The position numbers were made by a program, and so were the translations under genes. DNA of 64,000 nucleotides from Psychrobacter immobilis (lineage in GTDB: Bacteria; Pseudomonadota; Gammaproteobacteria; Pseudomonadales; Moraxellaceae), in the NCBI RefSeq assembly GCF_904846185.1, contig NZ_CAJGZQ010000015.1:30384-94383 (forward strand), in the 5' to 3' direction. The notes beneath the pieces are model-generated. The model saw nothing but the letters and a program-made list of their open reading frames with translations, was not told where the DNA came from and did not search any database. Positions 28,541 through 37,314 of this stretch are shown piece by piece; the first letter of the stretch is position 1; each line of letters begins with the position of its first letter.

Positions 28541-31171
28541 TTACTTGGCTTTGTCAGCAAGTTTATAAGCCATAACATAATCCCCAATAGTAGTACCAAC
28601 TGAACCATGTCCACCAGCTACCAATACGACCATCTGCTCACCTTTAGAATTTAGATAAGTCATAGGCGTCGCTTGGCCACCTGCTGGAATACGAACATTC
28701 CACAATACATCGCCATTTTTTAAATCATAGGCGCGGAAGTTGTTTTCAGTAGCCGCTGACAAAAATGCTACGCCTCCTTTTGTGATGATGGGTCCGCCAA
28801 TACCAGGAACACCCAGCTCAAACTTCAATGGAATAGGGGACAAATCTTGCACGGTACCGTTTCTACGTTGATAGGCAATCTCACCGGTTGCTAGGTCAGC
28901 ACCCGCTACTGTGCCCCATGGTGGTTGCTGACAAGGAATGCCTAACGGTGATAAAAATGGTCCCAGCTCTACCGCGTAATCTGCACCTTTATTTTCATTA
29001 ACTCCTTGCTCTCCTGTATTGGTTTCTCCCTCACCAAGATTGTCTCTAGGAATGAGTTTTGATGTAAATGCCAAATAAGTTGGCATACCAAACATTACGC
29101 CATTTTCAGGATCAACGGCGAGGCCGCCCCAGTTAAAGGTACCGAAGTTACCAGGATAGACCAAACTGCCATTCGTCGATGGTGGTGTATAACGACCATC
29201 ATAATTGAGTTGGTTAAACTCAATACGGCACATCATCTGATCAATGAGGCTAGCGCCCCACATGTCTTTTTCTTTCAACATCGGCGGCTCAAAACTCAAA
29301 CCAGAGTAAGGTTGCGTTGGAGCGACATGTTCACCTGCAACCAAGTAACCTTGCGGCGCGGCGCGTTCTTTGATCGGTACGATTGGCTCGCCTGTTGCAC
29401 GATTCAATACATACACATCGCCTTGTTTGGTGGGAACAACCAGTGCAGGCTGAACACCTTCTTTGGTTTTTAAGTCAAGTAAGCTTGGCTGAGCTGGCGT
29501 GTCCATATCCCAAAGATCATGGTGAACAAATTGTTGAACCCAGCGCGCTTTACCTGTTTTAATGTCTAAAGCGACAACAGACGTCGCATATTTTTCTTCA
29601 TCTGCGGTTCGATAGCTGCCTAATTGATCCGGTACACGATTGCCCATAGGGAAATAGACCAAACCAAGTTCTTCATCAGCGCTGGCGATCGCCCATGAGT
29701 TTGGTGAACTGGTTTTGTACATCTGAGTTGGATCATTGACATCGAAAGGCGCTGTGTTATCAGGATCTCCTGAATCCCAGTTCCATAGTAGCTCGCCAGT
29801 ATTGACATCATACGCACGAATAACACCAGAAGGTGAATTGACGTCGTAGTTATCATTAACGGCACCTGCCACCACAATCGTATTGCCTACCACTATCGGA
29901 GGCGACGTTGAATAATAATAACCCGCTTGTTTAAATGGCATATTGTGCATTAAATCTAAAGCACCATCTTTACCAAAATCTTGACAACGTTGCCCAGTAT
30001 TTGGGTCAAGTGCATATAACTTAGCATCGGAAGTTGGAATAAATATTTTTGCATCGCATTGCTTAGACGCGTTTTCAAAGGTATTACCAGCTACTTTCTG
30101 AACTGGTGTATGGCCGGTCTTGACAGTTGTGTTAGTCACAGCTGCATTATTGGTATTTGCGCCATTGATGGCATTATTACTATTTGTCTCATCATTAATA
30201 ACTGGAGAAATACTATCAGTACCAGCTTGACCTGCATAATAGGACACGCCTCGACACGTTTGATGTTGGCGTTGTAGATTTTTTCCTACTTTGGGGTCAA
30301 ACTTCCATAATGTTTGACCAGAGTCTGCGTCCAAAGCTAATACCCAGTTGTGTGGAGTGCACATATATAGGGCATTGCCAATCTTTAAAGGAGTTGCCTG
30401 ATAGGTGGTCTCACCGATATCATTAGGACCTTTGACATCACCTGTTTGAATTTGCCAAGCAAGCTCTAAGTCTTTGACATTATCAGTGGTGATTTGAGTC
30501 AGAGGCGAGTAGCGCTGCCCATAGTCAGTACCACCATACGCGCTCCACTCACCCTCTGGCGTTTGCTCGCCATTTGATAACGGAACACCAAGATTTGTAG
30601 GTGTTGAATTTTGATCAGCACCATCTTTGGCAGTTAAATTGAGTTCACCTAACTTATCGGTGGCATTATTAGCCATACTACCAAAAGAGATCAGTGCGCC
30701 CACAACCACACTAGCCAGCAATCCCCAATAATAAATAGGGTTTTTCGAGTTATTTTTGGCGTCTTTGAAGGGAGTTGTAATAAGATTTTCGGAATGTAAG
30801 CTCGATGTACCATTAGCAACTAAATTTTTATCAGAGCTCTTTGATACTCGAGTTTTATTACCCTGCATCTTGTTAGATACCCATGGCAATAACATTAATA
30901 AACCAAATATCAGCGGAAAGCCCAAGCGAGTTGCCAGTGCCCACCAATAAAACCCAGATTCCCAAAGCGCCCAAGCCAGGGTCGCTATAATAAAAATAGT
31001 ATAGAGCCCATAGGCGCTCCAATGTCTTTTAAATAGCAAGAATGCTGTGACAAGCATCGTAATGCCAGCAATAACATAGTAAGCGCTACCGCCTAACGAG
31101 AGTAAGTAGGTACCTCCAATAAGCAAAGGTGCGGCAAAAACCGCCATAATAATAGCTATGAATTTTTCCAT
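28541..31171 (-). CDS. gcd: Membrane-bound PQQ-dependent dehydrogenase, glucose/quinate/shikimate family
   Basis: The enzyme oxidises a sugar (or quinate/shikimate) on the periplasmic face and feeds electrons to ubiquinone. From the ATG at 31171 it has 876 residues: five N-terminal membrane helices (to about residue 130), a linker with another hydrophobic stretch, and an eight-bladed propeller. Family signatures are CTPHNWVLALDADSGQTLW, HHDLWDMDTPAQPSLLDL with PQQ-site Asp, VPTKQGDVYVLNR with the conserved Lys, and the C-terminal PAGGQATPMTY and GGHGSVGTTIGDYVMAY. An Asn/Thr-rich insertion of about 60 residues (around 314-372) makes it longer than E. coli Gcd (796). It lies immediately upstream of pqqA on the same strand, so enzyme and cofactor genes are adjacent. 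Glucose versus quinate specificity cannot be decided by eye. Confidence 0.9.
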   Translation of the reverse strand: MEKFIAIIMAVFAAPLLIGGTYLLSLGGSAYYVIAGITMLVTAFLLFKRHWSAYGLYTIFIIATLAWALWESGFYWWALATRLGFPLIFGLLMLLPWVSNKMQGNKTRVSKSSDKNLVANGTSSLHSENLITTPFKDAKNNSKNPIYYWGLLASVVVGALISFGSMANNATDKLGELNLTAKDGADQNSTPTNLGVPLSNGEQTPEGEWSAYGGTDYGQRYSPLTQITTDNVKDLELAWQIQTGDVKGPNDIGETTYQATPLKIGNALYMCTPHNWVLALDADSGQTLWKFDPKVGKNLQRQHQTCRGVSYYAGQAGTDSISPVINDETNSNNAINGANTNNAAVTNTTVKTGHTPVQKVAGNTFENASKQCDAKIFIPTSDAKLYALDPNTGQRCQDFGKDGALDLMHNMPFKQAGYYYSTSPPIVVGNTIVVAGAVNDNYDVNSPSGVIRAYDVNTGELLWNWDSGDPDNTAPFDVNDPTQMYKTSSPNSWAIASADEELGLVYFPMGNRVPDQLGSYRTADEEKYATSVVALDIKTGKARWVQQFVHHDLWDMDTPAQPSLLDLKTKEGVQPALVVPTKQGDVYVLNRATGEPIVPIKERAAPQGYLVAGEHVAPTQPYSGLSFEPPMLKEKDMWGASLIDQMMCRIEFNQLNYDGRYTPPSTNGSLVYPGNFGTFNWGGLAVDPENGVMFGMPTYLAFTSKLIPRDNLGEGETNTGEQGVNENKGADYAVELGPFLSPLGIPCQQPPWGTVAGADLATGEIAYQRRNGTVQDLSPIPLKFELGVPGIGGPIITKGGVAFLSAATENNFRAYDLKNGDVLWNVRIPAGGQATPMTYLNSKGEQMVVLVAGGHGSVGTTIGDYVMAYKLADKAK

Positions 31172-31378
31172 GAGCGGAACCACCTGTTTATATAAAAGCA
31201 GATTGGCATGCAATGATGGACGACCAGTTAAAACTAGGCGTCCATCATTACATACCTATGTAATTAACAAATAAATCAAACGTCGAATAACGTTTTGGAC
31301 TTTATTTTATCACTTATACACAAGATCAGTAAAGGTAAGGTAAGATAGGAAAAACTGTTTGGTAAGTGTTTTAGATAC
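31172..31378. other. Upstream region of gcd
   Basis: This AT-rich segment should contain the gcd promoter. No gene and no clear operator are visible. Confidence 0.35.
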
Positions 31379-31548
31379 TAGGGCGTGCATTTTAAAAATG
31401 GTGATAAAGATTAGATAAATTGTAGTCAAACAAGGAAAATAGCGCCGTTAATATCGGGATATTACCTAGCTATTTGATGAAGTTTGGCAAAATTTAGCCA
31501 TTTTTAGCCCATTTAGATGTCCATCGATTGAATTGAAGACACGCCCTA
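31379..31548. mobile_element. MITE-like element with GGGCGTG termini
   Basis: The segment begins TAGGGCGTG (31379-31387) and ends CACGCCCTA (31540-31548); a second inverted pair, TAAAAATGG (31393-31401) and CCATTTTTA (31498-31506), lies inside, so the ends are extended imperfect inverted repeats. The outer TA on each side could be a TA target duplication. It holds no open frame. These are the marks of a small non-autonomous transposable element of roughly 166 bp. Confidence 0.6.
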
Positions 31549-31748
31549 AACTGTTTTTGATATAAATCCATAAATGCATAGCCTAAGACTCAAGTCCTCA
31601 CTAGCAGACTGAGCTTCTTCCTAGAGATGTTACGTTAAATGGTTTTCATGCAAAAAAAGTCATCGGTTCGAGTGCTCGAAAATAGCTCTGCTATCATGAG
31701 AATAATACATAAGTTTAAGTTCCAAAAAACTATCTATAGAAATCTGCT

Positions 31749-31964
31749 ATGACCCTCCCTAAAACCTCTTTAACACGTAAATATATCCTTTTTTAGCAGC
31801 AGCGATGCTGTCTGTGTCAGCTATGGTTACTGATTTTAGCCAAGTTCAACGCGAAGCTAATCAAGGTGATGCTGATGCCTAATATGTGCTTAGGATGATA
31901 TACGTCAAAGGCGAAGGCGTGCGACTAAACACCATGACTACTAAAAAATGGTTTGAGCTATGCT
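31749..31964 (+). pseudogene. Broken Sel1-repeat protein gene, interrupted by an IS3 element
   Basis: An ATG at 31749 opens MTLPKTSLTRKYILF and is stopped at once, but a shifted frame continues with a signal-like AAAMLSVSAM and then the Sel1-type sequence QREANQGDADA, a TAA stop, and YVLRMIYVKGEGVRLN plus KKWFEL. The Sel1 consensus (A..G...AQ..LG..Y..G.GV..N...A..W) is easily read through one frameshift and one stop. The copy is cut at about 31954 by the left end of an IS3-type element. Confidence 0.65.
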
Positions 31965-32018
31965 GAAGAAACCGTAGAGGTAAATTTGGTAAACTAAGCG
32001 TATTAATCGGAGTTTATC

Positions 32019-32234
32019 ATGACCAAGAAAGTAAGAACCTACTGTGACGAATTTAAAGCCGAGGCAGTCAAGAAGATAGCAGACAATAATGGCAATATCT
32101 CAGCGACCGCAAAGCAGCTTGACATCGCCATGCAGACCTTATCTAATTGGCACAATAAAGCCAATCAAGGCAAGCTTATCAGCACTCAGCAATATGAACC
32201 TGATCTTATGGCAGCTATTCAAGAAATAAAGTAG
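32019..32234 (+). pseudogene. IS3-family transposase OrfA, truncated
   Basis: The 71-residue product starts TKKVRTYCDEFKAEAVKKIA and contains the helix-turn-helix NGNISATAKQLDIAMQTLSNW typical of IS3 OrfA proteins. A stop replaces the codon after QEIK; downstream LKRQLKVAEEEREILNE continues the leucine-zipper region in the same frame. A hairpin insertion and then ATAYFAKHS, the usual OrfA C-terminus, follow. Confidence 0.75.
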
Positions 32235-32298
32235 CTCAAGCGACAACTTAAAGTTGCTGAAGAAGAGCGAGAGATATTAAATGAGGAGGGATAAAGCG

Positions 32299-32338
32299 GA
32301 GCATTGCTTCGCCCCGACGCAAGGGGAGAGCTATGCTC
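32299..32338. repeat. REP-like hairpin inserted in the IS3 orfA
   Basis: GAGCAT (32299-32304) pairs with ATGCTC (32333-32338), and CCCC (32312-32315) with GGGG (32323-32326). The GC-rich segment of about 60 bp interrupts the OrfA reading between REILNE and ATAYFAKHS, so it looks like a small palindromic insertion. Confidence 0.5.
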
Positions 32339-32425
32339 GAGTGAGGCGACGGCGTACTTTGCCAAGCACAGCTAGTAAAGTACGCCTTTATAAAAACTAA
32401 TAGACAGGTCTTTAGTATCGTCTCT

Positions 32426-33020
32426 ATGTGCCGTGTGTTAAGCGTCAAACCATCAAGCTATTACGACTGGAGTAGTCGCGATATCAGCGAGCAGCAGATA
32501 CATCGCAACCATTGTGAGCTACTAGTTAAAGCCGCTCACAGTGAAAGTAAAGAACGTTATGGTTATGAACGTTTGCATGCAACACTCACCGAGCAAGGCC
32601 ATGACATCACCTATATCTGGACAAATGAGGGTTGGCTGTATTTAGCAGGCGTTAAAGACTTATACATTAAAGAGCTTGTCGGTTACGCCATCATCAAACG
32701 CATGACAGCAGATCTAGTATGCAAAGTATTGAACATGGCCATCAAGAACAAACGACCCAGTAAAGGGCTAGTCGTTCACTCTAAAATAGGCAGCCAGTAT
32801 GTAGCCACGCGTACCATAAGATCATCAAGCAGCCTCACTTTACAAGCTCAATGAGCGCTAAAGGTAACTGCTTTGACAACGCACCCATAGAAAGCTTCTG
32901 GGGCATATTGAAGAACGAACTAGTATATTACCAAGACTATAAAACAAGGTTTGCCGCTATTACCAATATCATTAGATATATCGAGTTGTACTACAATCAA
33001 ACGAGGATGTTGATGAAGAT
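32426..33020 (+). pseudogene. IS3-family transposase OrfB, deleted and frameshifted
   Basis: The first part (MCRVLSVKPSSYYDWSSRD to EQGHDI) is the N-terminal HTH_21 region of IS3 OrfB; it is joined directly to TYIWTNEGWLYLAGVKDLY, so about 60 residues including the linker before the first catalytic Asp are deleted. After GLVVHSKIGSQY the frame changes, and the last part reads MSAKGNCFDNAPIESFWGIL with the catalytic Glu, then KNELVYYQDYKTRF. In GLVVHSKIGSQY the usual second Asp (HSDRGSQY) is Lys. The product would be inactive. Confidence 0.8.
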
Positions 33021-33030
33021 GACTTTATGA

Positions 33031-33303
33031 ATAGTTAGTAGGTATGAGAATTAATCAATCATCAACCAATCTTTATAGGGATTTATCATATAATTATAAT
33101 CCCATGAACTTATTGTATGGTACCCTTAGTTTAACTTATGGCTACCTAAATTTAGGTTCATAGTTTAAAAAAGATGATTGTCTAGTAAAAACAATAGCCT
33201 ATAGTTAATAGAAAAATAAATGGTTCATGAACCTTAATATGTGACATAACCTGAGTACAACAACCTTTATTTAAACTGTTGGGAATCTCAACTGAGACAC
33301 CTA
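33031..33303 (+). pseudogene. Decayed coding fragment shared with 43790-44010
   Basis: Around 33087-33140 the plus strand reads YNYNPMNLLYGTLSLTYGYLNLGS before a stop. A stretch near 43916 reads DYNSMNLLSGIAYLT, and the two DNA segments are alike over about 50 bases with most differences at third positions. Both are therefore relics of one protein family that I cannot name. No intact gene is present. Confidence 0.4.
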
Positions 33304-33510
33304 TGAGCTATGCAAAAGAAACCGTATAAGTAAATTTGGTAAAATAAGAATATTAACAGAAGCTTATCATGACTAAGAAAATCAGAATATACAATGCAGA
33401 TTTAAAGGCTGAATCTGTCAAAAAAATATCATGCAACAGTAATGTTTTCAGCGTCTGCAAAGTAGATAAGTCTAGCCGTGCAGACATTATCTAACTGACC
33501 AAAAAAGCAG
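33304..33510 (+). mobile_element. Second, decayed copy of the IS3-type left end
   Basis: TGAGCTATGCAAAAGAAACCGT at 33304 matches the left end at 31954, and an orfA start (MTKKIRIYNADLKAESVKK) follows at 33369 before stops and gaps appear. It is a 5' relic of the same IS type. Confidence 0.6.
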
Positions 33511-33560
33511 TGATCGATGTCCATTTGAAACTGGGAGTCTGCCTTAAATAGGTTTATCAG

Positions 33561-33741
33561 AGAGCATCCTATATTCTGTGTAACAGCTATGTGGCTTTCA
33601 TCAATAATTACACAAAATGTAGGATGCTCTCAGCTTTTCATGCTACCAGCCATCTGCTGGGCCAGTTTTTTAATGTCGTTTTGGTTTGTCATTGCTTATT
33701 CTCCTGTTGGTGGATTATAAGCAGTTACACAAAGTTTGGGA
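33561..33741 (-). mobile_element. IS256-like terminal fragments
   Basis: A 23-bp segment at 33561-33583 (AGAGCATCCTATATTCTGTG...) is repeated in inverted form at 33608-33630 with two mismatches. On the minus strand, an ATG at 33692 opens MTNQNDIKKLAQQMAGSMKS, resembling the first residues of IS256/mutator-type transposases, and is cut after 20 codons; upstream of it lies a related terminal sequence (cagttacacaaagtttggga, 33722-33741). This is a mosaic of IS ends without a functional transposase. Confidence 0.5.
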
Positions 33742-33744
33742 AAC

Positions 33745-33899
33745 TCCCCGCTGAGACATCAACCGCCATTGCTGATTATATCTGGGGATATTATCAGACC
33801 GTCAGACCGCATCGTTTTAATAATTATTTGTCACCGCTAGAAAAAGAGAAGCGATACTTTAACCAAAACCTCTTATCAGTTGTCCTAAATTAGTTGACC
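33745..33899 (+). pseudogene. C-terminal fragment of an IS3-family transposase with its IS end
   Basis: The frame ending at 33893 reads DYIWGYYQTVRPHRFNNYLSPLEKEKRYF, the C-terminal signature of IS3-family OrfB proteins (YN..RPH). The preceding residues in the same frame are not transposase and come from neighbouring IS debris. The end CTAAATTAGTTGACC (33885-33899) looks like the terminal repeat and recurs inverted at 23718-23732. Confidence 0.65.
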
Positions 33900-33926
33900 A
33901 CTACAGGTAATCCCCCCCCAATAAAC

Positions 33927-34745
33927 CTAGCCAAACTGAAAGCCTGATATCTCAGTTTTCATAATTTGTTGTGAGTATATTTTTTCGCCCTTATCTGTTC
34001 CTGCTGCGCCTGCAATAACCATTAAAGGTAACAAATGCTCTTCTGCGCCTAACAGATGAGAATCCAATGCATGAGGTGCTTGCGACCAGTCAGAAAGCGC
34101 CGCAAAGCGCTCATCTGAATCTGCTGCAACTGTTGTTGTCAGCCACTCGTCAAATATCTCTGATGGTGCCGTAAATTTGGTATCACCATAGCCGCGCATA
34201 TTATGAAAGCTCATGCCACTGCCAACGATCAACACGCCTTCTTCACGTAATGATGCAATCGCTTGACCTGCTTTTATATGCGCTTTTGGGTCTAGATCAT
34301 TGCGTAGGGACAGCTGCACCACTGGAATATCCACATCAGGGAACATCAGCTTTAAGGGAATAAACACCCCATGATCAAAACCCCTAGAATGGTCCTGCCT
34401 ATTGCTTAAACCGGCATCGGTAAGCAACTGACCAATCCGCTCAGCCAATACTGGTGCACCAAGTGCGGGATAAATCAGCTGATAAGTATGCTCAGGGAAG
34501 CCGTAGTAATCATAAATCAGCTCAGGTTGCTTGCTGGCCGTTATACTAAACTCCCGCGTTTGCCAATGGGCGCTGATGATCAAAATAGCTTTGGGACGCT
34601 CTGACAAACGATTTGAGATACTGATTAAAAAGTCAGCCATTTGATCCCAAGTGTCCGCTGGCTGCCAATCCATAAAGAAGCAAGGCCCGGCACCATGAGG
34701 TATAAAAAATACTGGCTGCTTTACTGTGGTTGATTGAAGATTCAT
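33927..34745 (-). CDS. ygiD: LigB-type extradiol dioxygenase, YgiD-like (4,5-DOPA dioxygenase family)
   Basis: The protein opens aromatic catechol-type rings with a non-haem metal. From the ATG at 34745 (AAAGGGA upstream) it has 272 residues, as in E. coli YgiD. Metal-ligand candidates are His17 (FFIPHGAGP) and His60 (IISAHW), with a further His in GSGMSFHNMRGYGD. The gene is 22 bp after yqjG on the same strand and forms a unit doxX-like/yqjG/ygiD, which points to removal of catechols and quinones. The exact substrate is unknown. Confidence 0.88.
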   Translation of the reverse strand: MNLQSTTVKQPVFFIPHGAGPCFFMDWQPADTWDQMADFLISISNRLSERPKAILIISAHWQTREFSITASKQPELIYDYYGFPEHTYQLIYPALGAPVLAERIGQLLTDAGLSNRQDHSRGFDHGVFIPLKLMFPDVDIPVVQLSLRNDLDPKAHIKAGQAIASLREEGVLIVGSGMSFHNMRGYGDTKFTAPSEIFDEWLTTTVAADSDERFAALSDWSQAPHALDSHLLGAEEHLLPLMVIAGAAGTDKGEKIYSQQIMKTEISGFQFG

Positions 34746-34767
34746 GAGTACCATCCCTTTATTTTTA

Positions 34768-35715
34768 TTAAATACTATAAGGACCCATAGGCACGATTCC
34801 ATTGGGATTCAACGCTTTTATAGAGTAATAGCCTGCTTTGATATGTTGTAAGCTTATCGTCTCTTTGACCCCATCAAGCGCTAGGATTCGTAGCATATAA
34901 GCATGGAGCGAAATCATGTCTTTGATCAAGTTACGGTTGCATTTAAATAATCCATGATAAGCGGCATCGAAACGTACTAAAGTCACAAATAGGCGAATAT
35001 CTGTTTCCGTCAGCTGCTCGCCAAACAGATAGTGGCGACCATCTCTCAGACGCGCCTCAAGCATATCTAAGGTGTCAAATACTTGCTGATAAGCTTCTTC
35101 ATAAGCCACTTGTGTTGTTGCAAACCCTGCTTTGTATACTCCGTTATTCAGATTGCCGTATATAGTCGAATTTAAGGCTTCGATATCATTAGCAAGCTCT
35201 TTTGGGAACAAATCAACGTCATTTGGCACGAGTTCTGCAAAAGCAGTGTTGAGCATACGCAAGATATCAGCGGACTCATTATTAACGATGGTGTTGGTTT
35301 TTTTATCCCATAATACTGGGACGGTTGCTCGCCCAGTAAAATTAGGGTCTGCTTTGGTGTACAGTTGATGAGCAAATTGGGCATGATTAATAGGATCACT
35401 TTCAGCGCCGTCAAAGCCACCAAACTGCCAGCCTTGATTGCCAAGCTGCGGATTGACCACGGTAATATCGATCATATCTTGCAGACCTTTTAGTTCGCGT
35501 GCCATTAAGGTGCGTGAGGCCCAAGGGCAGATTAATGCTACGTATAAATGATAGCGACCTTTTTCTGCTTTAAAGCCACCAATACCAGTCGGACCTGGTT
35601 GTCCATCGGCGGTAATCCAATTACGAAATGATGAGGTCTGACGGATAAAACGCCCTTGCTCGTCTTCTGCTTGTACCGGTTGCCAGTTTTCAGTCCAGTT
35701 GCCATTGATTAACAT
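34768..35715 (-). CDS. yqjG: Glutathionyl-hydroquinone reductase
   Basis: This 315-residue Xi-class glutathione transferase-like enzyme removes glutathione from glutathionyl-hydroquinones. The catalytic Cys63 lies in LICPWASRTL, matching the CPWA signature of the family. The N-terminal extension before the thioredoxin fold and the C-terminal all-helical domain are present. It lies between the DoxX-like gene and ygiD on the minus strand and is probably co-transcribed with both. Confidence 0.92.
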   Translation of the reverse strand: MLINGNWTENWQPVQAEDEQGRFIRQTSSFRNWITADGQPGPTGIGGFKAEKGRYHLYVALICPWASRTLMARELKGLQDMIDITVVNPQLGNQGWQFGGFDGAESDPINHAQFAHQLYTKADPNFTGRATVPVLWDKKTNTIVNNESADILRMLNTAFAELVPNDVDLFPKELANDIEALNSTIYGNLNNGVYKAGFATTQVAYEEAYQQVFDTLDMLEARLRDGRHYLFGEQLTETDIRLFVTLVRFDAAYHGLFKCNRNLIKDMISLHAYMLRILALDGVKETISLQHIKAGYYSIKALNPNGIVPMGPYSI

Positions 35716-35773
35716 TGATGCTTACTCCCAGTTATTAAATAGTCATTAAATTTTAGTTTATAGTTAATGGTTA

Positions 35774-36226
35774 TTAGACACGCCCTAGCTTTTCTGACAA
35801 CGCCTTATCCATACTAAGATAACCGCCGCCTTGTACTGCTAAAGCAATCAAAGCCACCATCAGAACCAAGGCATACTCATAACCACCGTCAGAGGCGAAC
35901 AAGCCATTGCCGATGTGAACAGAGAAGATAGCGACTAGCATAGTGAATGCAGCGACCATTGCAGCTGGTCGAGTTAGCAACCCTAATACTAAGGCAAGAC
36001 CACCAAAGAACTCCGCACTCCCTGCCAATATAGCCATCAAATATCCAGGTTCCATACCCAAGCTAGCTAACCATTGAGCAGTTCCTGCCAAGCCGTTGCC
36101 ATTGAACCAGCCAAATATTTTTTGAGCACCATGTGCTGCCAAAATCAAACCTACTGGTACACGTAGAATTAGTGCAGCAGTACCAACTTTAGATAGCAAA
36201 ATTTTATTTATCATTGATGTTTTCAT
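35774..36226 (-). CDS. DoxX-family membrane protein
   Basis: The 150-residue protein has four membrane helices and the DoxX signature RVPVGLILAAHGAQKIFGWF and GSAEFFGGLALVLGLLTRPAA. DoxX proteins are inner-membrane proteins linked to redox stress; in E. coli the relative YqjF is adjacent to YqjG. It is the first gene of the doxX/yqjG/ygiD unit, divergent from a LysR regulator 158 bp away. The last codons read CTA GGG CGT GTC TAA. Confidence 0.88.
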   Translation of the reverse strand: MKTSMINKILLSKVGTAALILRVPVGLILAAHGAQKIFGWFNGNGLAGTAQWLASLGMEPGYLMAILAGSAEFFGGLALVLGLLTRPAAMVAAFTMLVAIFSVHIGNGLFASDGGYEYALVLMVALIALAVQGGGYLSMDKALSEKLGRV

Positions 36227-36384
36227 TTACGATTACCTCATTATTTATTTTAAAAGTTGTTTAGTCTGTTGGAATAAATATACTTTACTATCAATGCAGC
36301 AAAAGAATAAGATAGATAATATTGGATGATTAACAACATATCATTGATAATAGCGTTAATGGCTAAATATAAGTAGGAGTTAAC

Positions 36385-37314
36385 ATGGATAGAATCGATG
36401 CGATGCGCGCCTTTGTAGCAGTGGTGATCGAAGGCAGCTTTACTACGGCGGCAAATACTTTGCAACTTTCACCGCAATTGGTGAGTAAGTATGTGTCTAA
36501 GCTGGAAGAACAGCTAAACAGTCGTTTACTTAATCGTACTACTCGTAAAGTCAGCCTTACCGAAGCTGGTAATCATTACTTCGCTCATGCGCAGCAGATT
36601 TTACTTAGCATTGATGACATGGAGTCACAATTGGGTGGCTTACAACAGAACCCTAAAGGCGTGTTGCGCATAAGTGCGCCTGTCTCATTTGCTCTAAGGC
36701 ATATGGCACAGTTAATCACTGATTTTCAGATGCGTTATCCCTTGGTGACTGTCGATCTACAATTGACTGATCGTAAAGTCGATATCGTTGAGGAAGGGTT
36801 TGATGTCGCTTTGCGTATCGGGAAGCTGAAAAGCTCCTCACTTATTGCCAAGCAAGTCGCCCCTATTCGTGTGGTTCTCTGCGCGTCGCCTGAATATTTG
36901 AAAAAGCATGGCACACTCGATAAACCTGAAGATTTAGTGAATCATCGCTATTTACACTACAGCTATATGAACATGGACGCTAAGGAAGAAATATACCAAT
37001 TGTTAAAAGCAAAATACCTCAAGCAAGGTAGCGAGTTTCGGAGTAATAACGGCGATGTATTGGTGGAAGCCGCTATTGCAGGTGCAGGTTTGGTATTGCA
37101 ACCGACGTTTATTGTCAGCGAAGCCGTTAGTAGGGGTAAGCTAGTAGTATTGTTGCCGGAAATCGAACCTGAGGCTTTGGGTTTATACACCATCTACGCC
37201 CATAGAAGACTACTACCGCACAAAGTCAGGTGTTTTATAGATTTTATGGAAGACTATTATGGGGCGCCGCCTTATTGGGATGAGTGTATAGCCAAACTTT
37301 TAAGAGCTGACTAA
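36385..37314 (+). CDS. LysR-family regulator divergent from the DoxX/YqjG unit
   Basis: The 309-residue protein has the LysR helix-turn-helix (MDRIDAMRAFVAVVIEGSFTTAANTL, LSPQLVSKYVSKLEEQL) and a full effector domain. It is divergent from the doxX-like gene, the classical position for an autoregulated LysR activator. In E. coli, yqjF responds through the LysR protein YhaJ to aromatic breakdown products; a like role here is inference. GGAG (in aagtaggag) precedes the ATG. Confidence 0.88.
   Translation: MDRIDAMRAFVAVVIEGSFTTAANTLQLSPQLVSKYVSKLEEQLNSRLLNRTTRKVSLTEAGNHYFAHAQQILLSIDDMESQLGGLQQNPKGVLRISAPVSFALRHMAQLITDFQMRYPLVTVDLQLTDRKVDIVEEGFDVALRIGKLKSSSLIAKQVAPIRVVLCASPEYLKKHGTLDKPEDLVNHRYLHYSYMNMDAKEEIYQLLKAKYLKQGSEFRSNNGDVLVEAAIAGAGLVLQPTFIVSEAVSRGKLVVLLPEIEPEALGLYTIYAHRRLLPHKVRCFIDFMEDYYGAPPYWDECIAKLLRAD

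Larger units (their letters stand above)
31954..33029 (+). mobile_element. Degenerate IS3-family element
   Basis: The element starts near TGAGCTATGC at 31954 and contains a short orfA, an intervening hairpin insertion, and an orfB with an internal deletion and a frameshift. A second copy of its left end lies at 33304. The right boundary is uncertain because the sequence after the last transposase codons does not show a clear matching repeat. It cannot be mobile on its own. Confidence 0.7.

Noticed and set aside
33591..33744. N-terminal half of the plus-strand frame ending at 33893 as a real protein
   Set aside because: This part reads through IS256-like ends in a non-coding frame; only the C-terminal transposase residues are meaningful.
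35771..35790. Possible second copy of the GGGCGTG MITE end at the 3' end of the DoxX gene
   Set aside because: The nine-base match falls in the last codons of doxX, has no partner terminus nearby and may be chance.
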